Positions 17,191 to 24,429 of a stretch of 37,665 nt of DNA are shown piece by piece; position 1 is the first letter of the stretch; every line of letters begins with the position of its first letter. The stretch comes from a bacterium (GTDB lineage: Bacteria > Bacteroidota > Rhodothermia > Balneolales > M1805). Below the pieces are notes generated by a model. It was given only the letters and a program-made list of their open reading frames with translations, had not been told where the DNA came from and searched no databases. Both the position numbers and the translations under genes were made by a program. The DNA lies in NCBI GenBank assembly GCA_006226965.1, contig SBGQ01000079.1, positions 1 through 37,665 on the forward strand, in the 5' to 3' direction.

Positions 17191-18801
17191 CTAATCTTTG
17201 ATTTTAATCAGGACAAAACCTAAAAAGCTGAGAATAAGGCTAAGCCAACCAATCCAATCTCCGTATTTCACATAAAATGTTTCTTCTGTGAGAAGAGGAA
17301 CTTGTTCTGTGACAAATGTGCGTTCCCAGTATCTTGTACGTTTTAAAACTTCGCCATTTGGAAGAATAAAACCGGAGATTCCGTTATTTGCACTTCTAGC
17401 GATTGTTCTTCGTGTTTCAATAGCACGTAAACGTCCGAAATTAAAATGTTGTTCGTGTCCCGGAGTATCGCCCCACCAGCCGTCATTGGTAATTAAACCA
17501 ATTAAGGTTGCACCTTGTTTTACATATTGGCGATTCCAATCAGGAAATACAGAATCATAACAAATCAGAATAGAAGAAGAACCACCTTCAAAAGGTGCAT
17601 TAACGACTTCATAACCACGTCCAAATCCGGCAAAAGAACCCCAAGGAATCCAATCAAAAACATCCAACTTTGAAAGAACCTCAACAAAGGGAAAGCGTTC
17701 TACAAGCGGAACCAAATTGTATTTTCGGTACGGCGTAATTTTACCGTCACGTTCCCAAACCATTGAACTGTTAAAAATATCGTATGGTTCATTATAGCGT
17801 AAGCCACGATAGACTTCCGGTGTTTGTGAAGGGTCTTTATACGTAACCAATTCGTTTAAACCGGATACCAATGTGAGATTCCATTTCATGGCCGAATCTC
17901 TGAATTGAGAAACATAGTGGCTGTGTAAACTCACTAAGGGTTGAATACTGTTTTCCGGGAAAAACATGATTTTAGTTTGTGGAGTTCGAGCAGAATCAGC
18001 TAATGAAAGCAAATTGTGCTGAGCTTCGTTCATGTTTGTGTAACCGGCATTAGGTAAATAAGAGTCATAATTTGGCTGAATAACGGCAACTTCCACATGT
18101 GGATAGGTACTCAAGTCCTTGTAGTTTTTACCTAAATAAGTCATCAGAAAACCAAAAATCACTATCAAAAGAAGAATGAATAATGGAGATGTGGTGTTCT
18201 TTTGATTTGTTGTTTTATGAGTTGAAAATAACTTTTTCCAGTACGGAATTTCCATTTTCTGTATTTCAGCCCAATTCTTGAGGGATTTGTAAAGTGGAAG
18301 AGCGAAATACACGACTAACCATGTAATTCCCAGTTGTCCGGTGAATTCAATGAATTGAATTAGTTTGGGATAATTGCCAAAAGCATTGCCAAGACTCAAC
18401 CAAGGCCAAGCTAAGTCCCATCGAAAATGTAAATATTCATAGGTAGTCCAAATGGACGGAATGAGTAGTACTTTAAATCCGTTGTGCATCTTGGAAATCA
18501 ACACTCTTCGCATCCAAGCAAGTGGAATAGTCATAATAACGGCATTTGCTAAAATCGCTGCTAAACCGCCCGGAACAGTCGCATACATAAGCCAATAAGT
18601 GGTTAGCAAATTCCAAATGGCAAAAGCAGGATATGACCAATAGGCTAATTGTTTACCTGAATCAGCTTTTTCAGCTAATACAAATAAGAGGCAAAAAGCC
18701 GGAAACAATAAAAACGGAGTGCCGACTGTGGGGAAGGATAATGCAAATAGAACTCCGGAAGTAACCGAAATAAACCAAGGAGACTGAAATAGTTTTACCA
18801 T
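17191..18801 (-). CDS. lnt: Apolipoprotein N-acyltransferase
   Basis: 536 residues. The N-terminal half has several membrane helices (about 8-225), followed by the periplasmic nitrilase-like domain (about 235-500) and a final membrane helix (about 512-532). The catalytic triad is visible as Glu283 (FFPENS), Lys360 (YRKYNLVP) and Cys414 (LICYDS). Lnt adds the third acyl chain to the N-terminal Cys of lipoproteins in the inner membrane. This window encodes lipoprotein-type signals on the TsdA-like cytochrome and a cupin, possible clients. It follows rsmI by 36 bases on the same strand; a two-gene operon is likely. Confidence 0.93.
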   Translation of the reverse strand: MVKLFQSPWFISVTSGVLFALSFPTVGTPFLLFPAFCLLFVLAEKADSGKQLAYWSYPAFAIWNLLTTYWLMYATVPGGLAAILANAVIMTIPLAWMRRVLISKMHNGFKVLLIPSIWTTYEYLHFRWDLAWPWLSLGNAFGNYPKLIQFIEFTGQLGITWLVVYFALPLYKSLKNWAEIQKMEIPYWKKLFSTHKTTNQKNTTSPLFILLLIVIFGFLMTYLGKNYKDLSTYPHVEVAVIQPNYDSYLPNAGYTNMNEAQHNLLSLADSARTPQTKIMFFPENSIQPLVSLHSHYVSQFRDSAMKWNLTLVSGLNELVTYKDPSQTPEVYRGLRYNEPYDIFNSSMVWERDGKITPYRKYNLVPLVERFPFVEVLSKLDVFDWIPWGSFAGFGRGYEVVNAPFEGGSSSILICYDSVFPDWNRQYVKQGATLIGLITNDGWWGDTPGHEQHFNFGRLRAIETRRTIARSANNGISGFILPNGEVLKRTRYWERTFVTEQVPLLTEETFYVKYGDWIGWLSLILSFLGFVLIKIKD

Positions 18802-18837
18802 GTGTAACCCGTTGAACAGTAACGCTTAGGAGTATAA

Positions 18838-19518
18838 TTATTCAAAATCTTTTCCGGCTAAAACAACAACAAATTCACCTTTCAGATTTTCGTGAGTTTC
18901 ACAAATAGCTTTGACTTCTGTTATTGTGCCACGAATGACTTCCTGAAAGGTTTTAGTGAGTTCTCGTGTAACTGCAAGTTTACGATCCGCTTGTAAATAT
19001 TCAGCCATTTCATCTAAAAGTTTATGAATGCGATGAACACTTTCATAAATCACGATGGTGCGTTCTTCCTCTAACCACGATTCAACACGTTTTTTTCTTC
19101 CTTTTTTGGGTGGAAGAAATCCTTCAAAAATAAATCGGTCTGATGGAAGTCCACTCAAAACCAAAGCAGTTAAAACGGCACTTGCTCCGGGAATAGCTTC
19201 AACTCGAATGCCACGTTCCTGTGCTTCGCGAACCAATAAAAAGCCGGGATCAGAAATGCCGGGAGTTCCTGCATCAGAAATTAGAGCAATTTGTTTGCCG
19301 CCTTCAACCCAATCGATAATTTGTTGTGTCCGTTGATGTTCGTTATGCAAATGATAGGATTGGGTTGGAGTAGAAATTCCATATTCCTGCAATAATCGGG
19401 CAGAGGTTCGTGTGTCTTCACACAAAATTAAATCCACATTCTTTAAGGTTTCTACAGCTCGAAAGCTGATGTCACCTAAATTACCAATAGGGGTTGCTAC
19501 GAAATAGAGTATAGACAC
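18838..19518 (-). CDS. rsmI: 16S rRNA (cytidine-1402 2'-O)-methyltransferase
   Basis: 226 residues, tetrapyrrole-methylase fold. Hallmarks: VATPIGNLGDIS at the N-terminus, CEDTRTSARLL, LISDAGTPGISDPG and AIPGASA for SAM binding, then EGFLPPKKGRKKR and YESVHRI. It uses SAM to 2'-O-methylate C1402 of 16S rRNA. The start codon is GTG, chosen because the family motif begins at once; no strong RBS is seen. The protein lacks the C-terminal extension of E. coli RsmI. Probably co-transcribed with lnt. Confidence 0.93.
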   Translation of the reverse strand: MSILYFVATPIGNLGDISFRAVETLKNVDLILCEDTRTSARLLQEYGISTPTQSYHLHNEHQRTQQIIDWVEGGKQIALISDAGTPGISDPGFLLVREAQERGIRVEAIPGASAVLTALVLSGLPSDRFIFEGFLPPKKGRKKRVESWLEEERTIVIYESVHRIHKLLDEMAEYLQADRKLAVTRELTKTFQEVIRGTITEVKAICETHENLKGEFVVVLAGKDFE

Positions 19519-19692
19519 GCGTAAAAAGTTAGTTCGAGCGGAAAATACAAAGCTTTTTAAAAGTAATAACTTAAAAGCAGTAAGTATGTCCTATTTGAAA
19601 TACTTATAAGCTTAATCAGTTCTATTTAACGCTTTTAGTGCTAAAGAATTTCTATTTTCAGTTGGCTTATTTATGATCTAGACAGTTAAACG

Positions 19693-20082
19693 ATGAAAGC
19701 ATTTAAACCAATCGGTATTACTCATATAACCATTCGTGTGAACAACATGGCGCGCTCCGAAGCATTTTATTCTGATGTTTTAGGCTTTGAAGTGGAGCGA
19801 AAAATGGGAAAAACTATGACCGTTTATCGCATTGGTACAGATTCTCTTGTTTTGGTTGAAGCAGAAACAGGCTATGATACTGTCTCTAGAGATTATCGTG
19901 TAGATCATTTTGGATTTAATGTTGAATCGGCTGCAATCGTAGATCAAATGGCTGCTTGGTGTAAAGAACACGATGTGAGTATAGTAAGCGGCCCGGGAAA
20001 CAGAAAAAACGGTCGTTATTTATTTATCACAGACCCAGACGGGAATATGATTGAACTATTCCACGAAGACCTTAAAGCGTAA
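19693..20082 (+). CDS. VOC (glyoxalase/dioxygenase fold) protein
   Basis: 129 residues, one complete VOC unit of two beta-alpha-beta-beta-beta modules. Likely metal ligands are His11 (GITHITI), His72 (VDHFGF) and Glu121 (NMIELFHE). Family members isomerise or open small substrates or modify antibiotics; which applies here is unknown. The Crp/Fnr gene begins 4 bases after its stop, so the two are co-transcribed, and this VOC protein heads the sulfur locus. An involvement with sulfur or aldehyde adducts is only inferred from position. Confidence 0.85.
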   Translation: MKAFKPIGITHITIRVNNMARSEAFYSDVLGFEVERKMGKTMTVYRIGTDSLVLVEAETGYDTVSRDYRVDHFGFNVESAAIVDQMAAWCKEHDVSIVSGPGNRKNGRYLFITDPDGNMIELFHEDLKA

Positions 20083-20086
20083 TAAA

Positions 20087-20710
20087 ATGCCCGACTCAGG
20101 TAATATTTTTGATTTTAGTACATCCCCTGAATTACGAAAGAAATTGCAATTAAATTCAATTATTAAAACGTATTTGTCAGGGCAGACCATTGTTCAGGAA
20201 AACAGTCATATTCGTTCTATTCCTTTAGTTGCCAAAGGTGCAGTTAAAGTAATTCGTACCGAAGAAGACGGCAGAGAAATTTTGTTGTATTACATAAAGC
20301 CCGGAGAGACGTGTATTATGTCTTTTTTAGGCGGCATTCATCGAGAAACCAGCAAAGTAAAAGCTGAAGTAGAAGAAGATGCAGAAATTTTCTTTTTGCC
20401 AATTGATAAAGTAACGGAGTTCATAAAAGAATATCCTGAATGGCTTGATTATATCTTCAAACTTTACCATAAGCGATTTGAAGAACTACTCGAAGTAATA
20501 AATGCCGTTGCTTTTAAAAAGGTTGACGAACGTTTAATGTTATTATTACAGAAAAAGGTTGAACTTACAGGGCAAAAACTGATTTCCATTACTCATGAAC
20601 AGTTAGCAAATGAATTAGGAACAGCCAGAGTGGTTGTCTCTCGGTTACTAAAGCAGCTTGAAGAAGACGGAATCGTGCGTTTAGGCCGTAATAAAATTGA
20701 AATGGTTTAA
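20087..20710 (+). CDS. Crp/Fnr-family transcriptional regulator
   Basis: 207 residues from the ATG at 20087; a longer frame starts inside the VOC gene and is unlikely. A cyclic-nucleotide-like sensor domain (about 10-130) and a winged HTH (about 168-205, THEQLANELGTARVVVSRLL) are clear. The N-terminal cysteine cluster of FNR is missing; a single Cys76 sits in KPGETCIMS. Related regulators next to TauE/rhodanese/YeeE genes are common in Bacteroidota, and control of this locus is the natural inference. An inverted repeat TCAGCTA/TAGCTGA lies between this gene and the next (20753-20777) and is a candidate operator. Confidence 0.88.
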   Translation: MPDSGNIFDFSTSPELRKKLQLNSIIKTYLSGQTIVQENSHIRSIPLVAKGAVKVIRTEEDGREILLYYIKPGETCIMSFLGGIHRETSKVKAEVEEDAEIFFLPIDKVTEFIKEYPEWLDYIFKLYHKRFEELLEVINAVAFKKVDERLMLLLQKKVELTGQKLISITHEQLANELGTARVVVSRLLKQLEEDGIVRLGRNKIEMV

Positions 20711-20714
20711 GTCT

Positions 20715-20740
20715 AATAAGTAAAATCTATTAAACTTATT
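20715..20740 (+). promoter_or_regulatory. Weak AT-rich inverted repeat after the Crp gene
   Basis: AATAAGT (20715-20721) and ACTTATT (20734-20740) pair around a 12-base loop. It could be a weak terminator or a binding site; the evidence is limited to the symmetry. Confidence 0.3.
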
Positions 20741-20752
20741 CCTTCATCAATT

Positions 20753-20777
20753 TCAGCTATGTAACAAAAGTAGCTGA
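20753..20777 (+). promoter_or_regulatory. Candidate Crp-family operator upstream of tauE
   Basis: Perfect 7-base arms TCAGCTA and TAGCTGA around 11 bases, about 60 bases before the TauE start and just after the regulator gene. Inferred as a dimer binding site from symmetry and position only. Confidence 0.4.
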
Positions 20778-20839
20778 TAACCCATTTCTAAATTCCGACC
20801 TTAGGTTCAAATTATCATATACTGTAAAAACGTAATTAA

Positions 20840-21637
20840 ATGGATATTGTCGGTTATTTAGCCTCTATACTTATTGGTGTTTCTCTTGGCCTTATTGGCG
20901 GCGGCGGGAGCATCTTAACTGTACCGGTGTTAGTGTACTTATTTTCAGTAAACCCAGTTATGGCAACGGCTTACTCTTTATTTATTGTAGGTTTAACCAG
21001 TGCTGTTGGTTCAGTGAATTATTTCCAACGTGGTTTAGTAAATGTTAAAACTGCAATTATTTTCGGGATTCCATCTATAATAGCGGTGTATTTAACACGT
21101 CACTTTATTATACCTGCAATTCCTTCCGAGGTGTTTACAATCGGGGATTTTGTAGTTACTAAAAGCATTTTGTTGATGGTTCTTTTTGCTGCTCTAATGA
21201 TTGCTGCGTCGTACAGCATGATTAAAAAAGACACAAAAGGCCAGGAAGAAGAGGGTGGCGAACAGAAGTTCAACTATCCGCTCATTTTAATTGAAGGCGC
21301 AGTTGTGGGTATGCTTACCGGCTTAGTAGGAGCCGGAGGCGGATTCCTCATTATCCCTGCTTTAGTGGTACTAAGCAAATTGCCCATGAAAGAAGCAGTA
21401 GGAACATCTTTGGCGATTATTGCGGCTAAATCGTTGCTTGGTTTTACCGGCGACCTTGGCAAGACAGAAATCGACTGGACGTTCTTAGTAATCGTGTCAG
21501 CTTTTGCGATAGCCGGAATCTTTGTCGGTTCGGCATTATCTAAGAAAGTGGACGGTAAAAAATTAAAACCGGCTTTCGGTTGGTTTGTTTTGGTGATGGG
21601 TATTTACATCATCCTAAAAGAAACAGTATTTAAATAG
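20840..21637 (+). CDS. TauE/SafE-family sulfite/sulfonate exporter
   Basis: 265 residues with about eight membrane helices in two repeated halves. Each half carries the family glycine motif: GLIGGGGSILTVP near 17-29 and GLVGAGGGFLIIP in the second half. The family exports sulfite, organosulfonates or related anions across the inner membrane. It is followed after 12 bases by a rhodanese gene and preceded by the Crp regulator. In this setting it probably removes toxic sulfite produced by sulfur oxidation; direction and substrate are inferred. Confidence 0.88.
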   Translation: MDIVGYLASILIGVSLGLIGGGGSILTVPVLVYLFSVNPVMATAYSLFIVGLTSAVGSVNYFQRGLVNVKTAIIFGIPSIIAVYLTRHFIIPAIPSEVFTIGDFVVTKSILLMVLFAALMIAASYSMIKKDTKGQEEEGGEQKFNYPLILIEGAVVGMLTGLVGAGGGFLIIPALVVLSKLPMKEAVGTSLAIIAAKSLLGFTGDLGKTEIDWTFLVIVSAFAIAGIFVGSALSKKVDGKKLKPAFGWFVLVMGIYIILKETVFK

Positions 21638-21649
21638 TCGGTACTGGCT

Positions 21650-22024
21650 ATGAAAAATCAAAAAAAAGTAATTCAAATAAGTTTAACCCTAATTATTGCT
21701 CTAGTTATGTTCAATATTTTTAGTTCAATGTTTGGCTCATCAGATACAGGAAATCTATCTGAAGTAATCGAAAACGGCGCTTTTTTAGTCGATGTTCGTA
21801 CACCTGAAGAGTTTGCAATGGGACATGTTCCCGGTTCAGTGAACATTCCGTTAGATCAAGTTCCTGCTCGTGTGAAGGACTTCAAAGGAAAAGGCGATAT
21901 CGTTGTTTTTTGCCGCACAGGAAATCGTAGCGGACAAGCGAAACGCTTTTTAGAAGCACAAGGAATTGAAAAAATCACAAACGGCGGTTCTTGGCAGAAC
22001 GTAGCGCAACACGCAAAAAAATAG
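21650..22024 (+). CDS. Membrane-anchored single-domain rhodanese
   Basis: 124 residues: an N-terminal membrane anchor (about 8-28), then one rhodanese domain with DVRTPEEFAMGHVPGSVNIP and the active-site loop CRTGNRSG starting at Cys88. Rhodaneses carry sulfane sulfur on this Cys as a persulfide. The anchor orientation suggests the domain faces the periplasm, next to the exported cytochrome, SoxB and DsrE proteins. It lies 12 bases after tauE and is followed by a long multi-part hairpin at 22031-22101. Confidence 0.9.
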   Translation: MKNQKKVIQISLTLIIALVMFNIFSSMFGSSDTGNLSEVIENGAFLVDVRTPEEFAMGHVPGSVNIPLDQVPARVKDFKGKGDIVVFCRTGNRSGQAKRFLEAQGIEKITNGGSWQNVAQHAKK

Positions 22025-22030
22025 CCGGTT

Positions 22031-22101
22031 TCAGGGCAGAGTTCGAGCGAAAAGGTCAATAAGTGCTGATTGGTGCGAGCTTGAACAAAGCCCTGATTTT
22101 T
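22031..22101 (+). ncRNA. Three-tier hairpin after the rhodanese gene
   Basis: An outer stem TCAGGGC/GCCCTGA (22031-22037 with 22090-22096), a 3x3 internal loop, a middle stem GTTCGAGC/GCTTGAAC (22041-22048 with 22079-22086) and an inner stem at 22055-22060/22069-22074, followed by TTTTT. It may be an elaborate terminator or a processed RNA element between the rhodanese and YeeE genes. Confidence 0.5.
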
Positions 22102-22108
22102 AATACTC

Positions 22109-22132
22109 AATTAGGATAAATGAATCCTAATT
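22109..22132 (+). promoter_or_regulatory. Perfect 9-base inverted repeat before yeeE-like gene
   Basis: AATTAGGAT / ATCCTAATT around a 6-base loop AAATGA, 47 bases before the ATG at 22179. It is short and AT-rich, without a T-run. An operator or a leader hairpin are both possible. Confidence 0.4.
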
Positions 22133-22178
22133 CTTTTAAGATACGCTTAGCTTTAATCCTAAAAAATCATCTATTATC

Positions 22179-22748
22179 ATGAATATCTTAGAATTTATTA
22201 CCCAACCTTGGCCGTGGTATGTTGCCGGGCCTTTGATAGGACTTACTGTTCCTGTTTTACTCATCATCGGAAATAAGTCTTTTGGAATTAGTTCTTCATT
22301 AAGACACACTTGTGCGGCTTGTTTTCCTGCTAATATCAAATTCTTCAATTATGATTGGAAGAAAGAGAAATGGAATATGTTCTTTGTTTTGGGAATTTTA
22401 TTAGGTGGAATTTTAACAGCAAACTTTTTATTGAGTTCAGATCCAATTGATATAAATCCTGAATTAAAAGCTGAATTAGCGGCTTATGGAATTACTGAAA
22501 TAAAAGGCTTAGTTCCTGAACAATTATTTAGCTGGGAATTTTTGGCAACACCTAAAGGTCTAATCATGATTGTATTAGGCGGATTCTTAGTGGGCTTTGG
22601 AGCTCGTTATGCCGGCGGTTGTACATCAGGTCATGCCATTATGGGAATTTCTACATTGCAATGGCCGTCTGTAGTTGCTGCTGCATGTTTTATGATTGGC
22701 GGTATTGTGATGGCCAATTTTGTGTTACCCTACATTTTAGCTTTATAA
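22179..22748 (+). CDS. YeeE/YedE-family thiosulfate/sulfur transporter, first half
   Basis: 189 residues with several membrane helices and the family signature [14 protein letters not shown] holding Cys148; further cysteines Cys45 and Cys48 sit in RHTCAACFP. In the fused TsuA-type transporter these cysteines line a pore that relays thiosulfate. Here the protein is split over two adjacent genes, as often in Bacteroidota, with the second half 13 bases downstream. Probably imports thiosulfate or a sulfane sulfur species into the cytoplasm; the substrate is inferred from the family and neighbours. Confidence 0.88.
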   Translation: MNILEFITQPWPWYVAGPLIGLTVPVLLIIGNKSFGISSSLRHTCAACFPANIKFFNYDWKKEKWNMFFVLGILLGGILTANFLLSSDPIDINPELKAELAAYGITEIKGLVPEQLFSWEFLATPKGLIMIVLGGFLVGFGARYAGGCTSGHAIMGISTLQWPSVVAAACFMIGGIVMANFVLPYILAL

Positions 22749-22761
22749 GGAGACAAGAATT

Positions 22762-23262
22762 ATGCAAACTACTCAAGTACAATCCAAAGAATTCGAAGCA
22801 AGAGCACTTGATTCCATCTGTGTAAACGAGAGTCAATTAGAGCACAAATGGTATCATAATATTAAGTACACCTTAGTTGGTATCGCTTTTGGAATCGTGT
22901 TTATAAAAGCTGAAATCATTAGCTGGTATCGAATTCAGGAAATGTTTCGTTTCCAATCATTCCATATGTACGGAATTATCGGAAGTGCCATTTTAGTTGG
23001 AATGCTTTCTGTTTTGTTGATTAAAAAATTCAATATAAAGACCATTTATGGAGAAGAAATTATTCTCCATCCGAAAGTATTTAATAAAGGTCAAATTTTT
23101 GGCGGACTCATGTTCGGTTTAGGCTGGGCTTTAACAGGTGCTTGTCCGGGACCATTATTTGCTCAAATCGGTTCGGGTGCAACTGTAATTGCCGTTTCTT
23201 TGTTAAGCGCTGTTGCAGGAACATGGGTTTACGGTAAGTTCAGAGATCAATTACCTCATTAA
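22762..23262 (+). CDS. YeeE/YedE-family transporter, second half (DUF6691-like)
   Basis: 166 residues with about four membrane helices and the partner signature GLGWALTGACPGPL holding Cys128. AAGGAG at 22747-22752 overlaps the stop of the first half, pointing to coupled expression. The first 32 residues (Cys20 included) are a hydrophilic extension before the usual start region NIKYTLVGIAFGIVF; no in-frame ATG, GTG or TTG in between allows a shorter start. A strong terminator follows at 23270-23306. Confidence 0.85.
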   Translation: MQTTQVQSKEFEARALDSICVNESQLEHKWYHNIKYTLVGIAFGIVFIKAEIISWYRIQEMFRFQSFHMYGIIGSAILVGMLSVLLIKKFNIKTIYGEEIILHPKVFNKGQIFGGLMFGLGWALTGACPGPLFAQIGSGATVIAVSLLSAVAGTWVYGKFRDQLPH

Positions 23263-23269
23263 TAATTTT

Positions 23270-23306
23270 ATGACTCACTCCATTTCTGGGGTGAGTCATT
23301 TTTTTG
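23270..23306 (+). terminator. Terminator after the YeeE pair
   Basis: A 12-bp stem (23270-23281 with 23288-23299, one G-T pair), a 6-base loop and a T-run. It separates the transport genes from the cytochrome/soxB genes. Confidence 0.9.
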
Positions 23307-23343
23307 TGTCGGAAGCAGAAATCTTAAGAATAGATACATTGGT

Positions 23344-24327
23344 ATGAAAATGAAAAAAATCAGTTTGGCAATACTGTCGATGAGTTTGGTAGCTCTAATT
23401 GCGTGTAGCCAAAACACGAATAATGAACCATCTACAATAAAAAGTAAGGTTACAACCATTTCAATCAATTCAAATGATGATGATTTATGGGTAGCGCCGT
23501 CTATCGATGAAATCAAAAATCAGGAATTAAAAAAACAAGTTGAATACGGCAAAGAACTGATTGCTCATACCGCAAAATATCTGGGGCCAAATGGTTCAGT
23601 TGCTCAAATCAGTAATGGTTTAAATTGCCAGAATTGCCACTTAGATGCCGGAACAAAAGCATATGGTAATAACTACGGCTCAGTTGCTTCAATGTATCCA
23701 AAATTCAGAGGAAGAAGCGGAAGCGTAGAAAACATGACAAAACGTATTAACGATTGTTTTGAACGTAGCTTAAACGGTACAGGCTTAGATTCTACAAGTA
23801 CTGAAATGCTGGCCATAAAAGCATACATGAATTATATCGGTTCAAATGTTCCAAAGGGTACAAAAGCGAATGGTTCAGGTTTTAAAGCCATTCCTTTTAT
23901 GAACAGACCGGCTGACCCCGCAAAAGGTAAAGACGTATATGTAACGCAATGTCAATCATGTCATCAACCGGATGGAAAAGGATTAATGGCTGAAGCAGGT
24001 AACGAATATATTTATCCGCCGCTTTGGGGAAAACACAGTTATAATGACGGCGCCGGATTAAATCGAGTAAGTAATTTTGCTAAATACGTAAAATACAACA
24101 TGCCTTTGGGTACAACTTACGATAAACCCATACTCACTGACGAGCAGGCATGGGATGTAGCGGCTTTTGTGAATTCACAATTCAGACCGCACATCGAAAC
24201 CCCAAATGATTGGCCGGATTTAACGAAAAAGCCAATCGACGCACCTTACGGACCTTATGCTGACGAATTCTCCGTTAAGCAACACAAATATGGTCCATAT
24301 CAACCTATTCAGGATGCCCGCAAATAA
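23344..24327 (+). CDS. Diheme c-type cytochrome lipoprotein, thiosulfate dehydrogenase (TsdA)-like
   Basis: 327 residues. The lipoprotein signal ends LVALIAC with Cys21. Two haem sites are present: C95QNCH and C203QSCH. The first domain has Cys138 in RINDCFERSLNG, matching the unusual thiolate haem ligand of TsdA and SoxA; the second has Met253 in YNMPLG as a likely ligand. The order of domains and linker fits TsdA, which joins two thiosulfates to tetrathionate and passes electrons to cytochromes. A role in loading sulfur for SoxB (SoxXA-like) is the alternative. It sits directly before soxB, behind a terminator, so a new transcript may start here. Confidence 0.82.
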   Translation: MKMKKISLAILSMSLVALIACSQNTNNEPSTIKSKVTTISINSNDDDLWVAPSIDEIKNQELKKQVEYGKELIAHTAKYLGPNGSVAQISNGLNCQNCHLDAGTKAYGNNYGSVASMYPKFRGRSGSVENMTKRINDCFERSLNGTGLDSTSTEMLAIKAYMNYIGSNVPKGTKANGSGFKAIPFMNRPADPAKGKDVYVTQCQSCHQPDGKGLMAEAGNEYIYPPLWGKHSYNDGAGLNRVSNFAKYVKYNMPLGTTYDKPILTDEQAWDVAAFVNSQFRPHIETPNDWPDLTKKPIDAPYGPYADEFSVKQHKYGPYQPIQDARK

Positions 24328-24362
24328 TGATTGGCTCACTTTTGCATCTAGGGTTGTTTCAA

Positions 24363-24391
24363 AAAGCAGAGAATCTAAGGTACTCTGCTTT
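24363..24391 (+). terminator. Hairpin between the cytochrome and soxB genes
   Basis: AAAGCAGAG / CTCTGCTTT, 9 bp, loop of 11 bases, T-rich but interrupted tail. It could be a partial terminator lowering soxB expression relative to the cytochrome gene. Confidence 0.55.
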
Positions 24392-24429
24392 ATCTATTCT
24401 TAATCATCATTAATCTTTTGGAGTGTAAT

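Noticed and set aside
20087-20710. Oxygen-sensing FNR with an iron-sulfur cluster
   Set aside because: The N-terminal cysteines needed for the cluster are missing; only Cys76 is present in the sensor domain.
21856-22110. 84-codon minus-strand ORF over the rhodanese 3' end
   Set aside because: It is a shadow of the rhodanese frame and of the structured hairpin; no RBS or recognisable protein.
24418-24429. TTG start four codons upstream of soxB
   Set aside because: It overlaps the ribosome-binding GGAG, and the ATG at 24430 gives a standard Tat signal.
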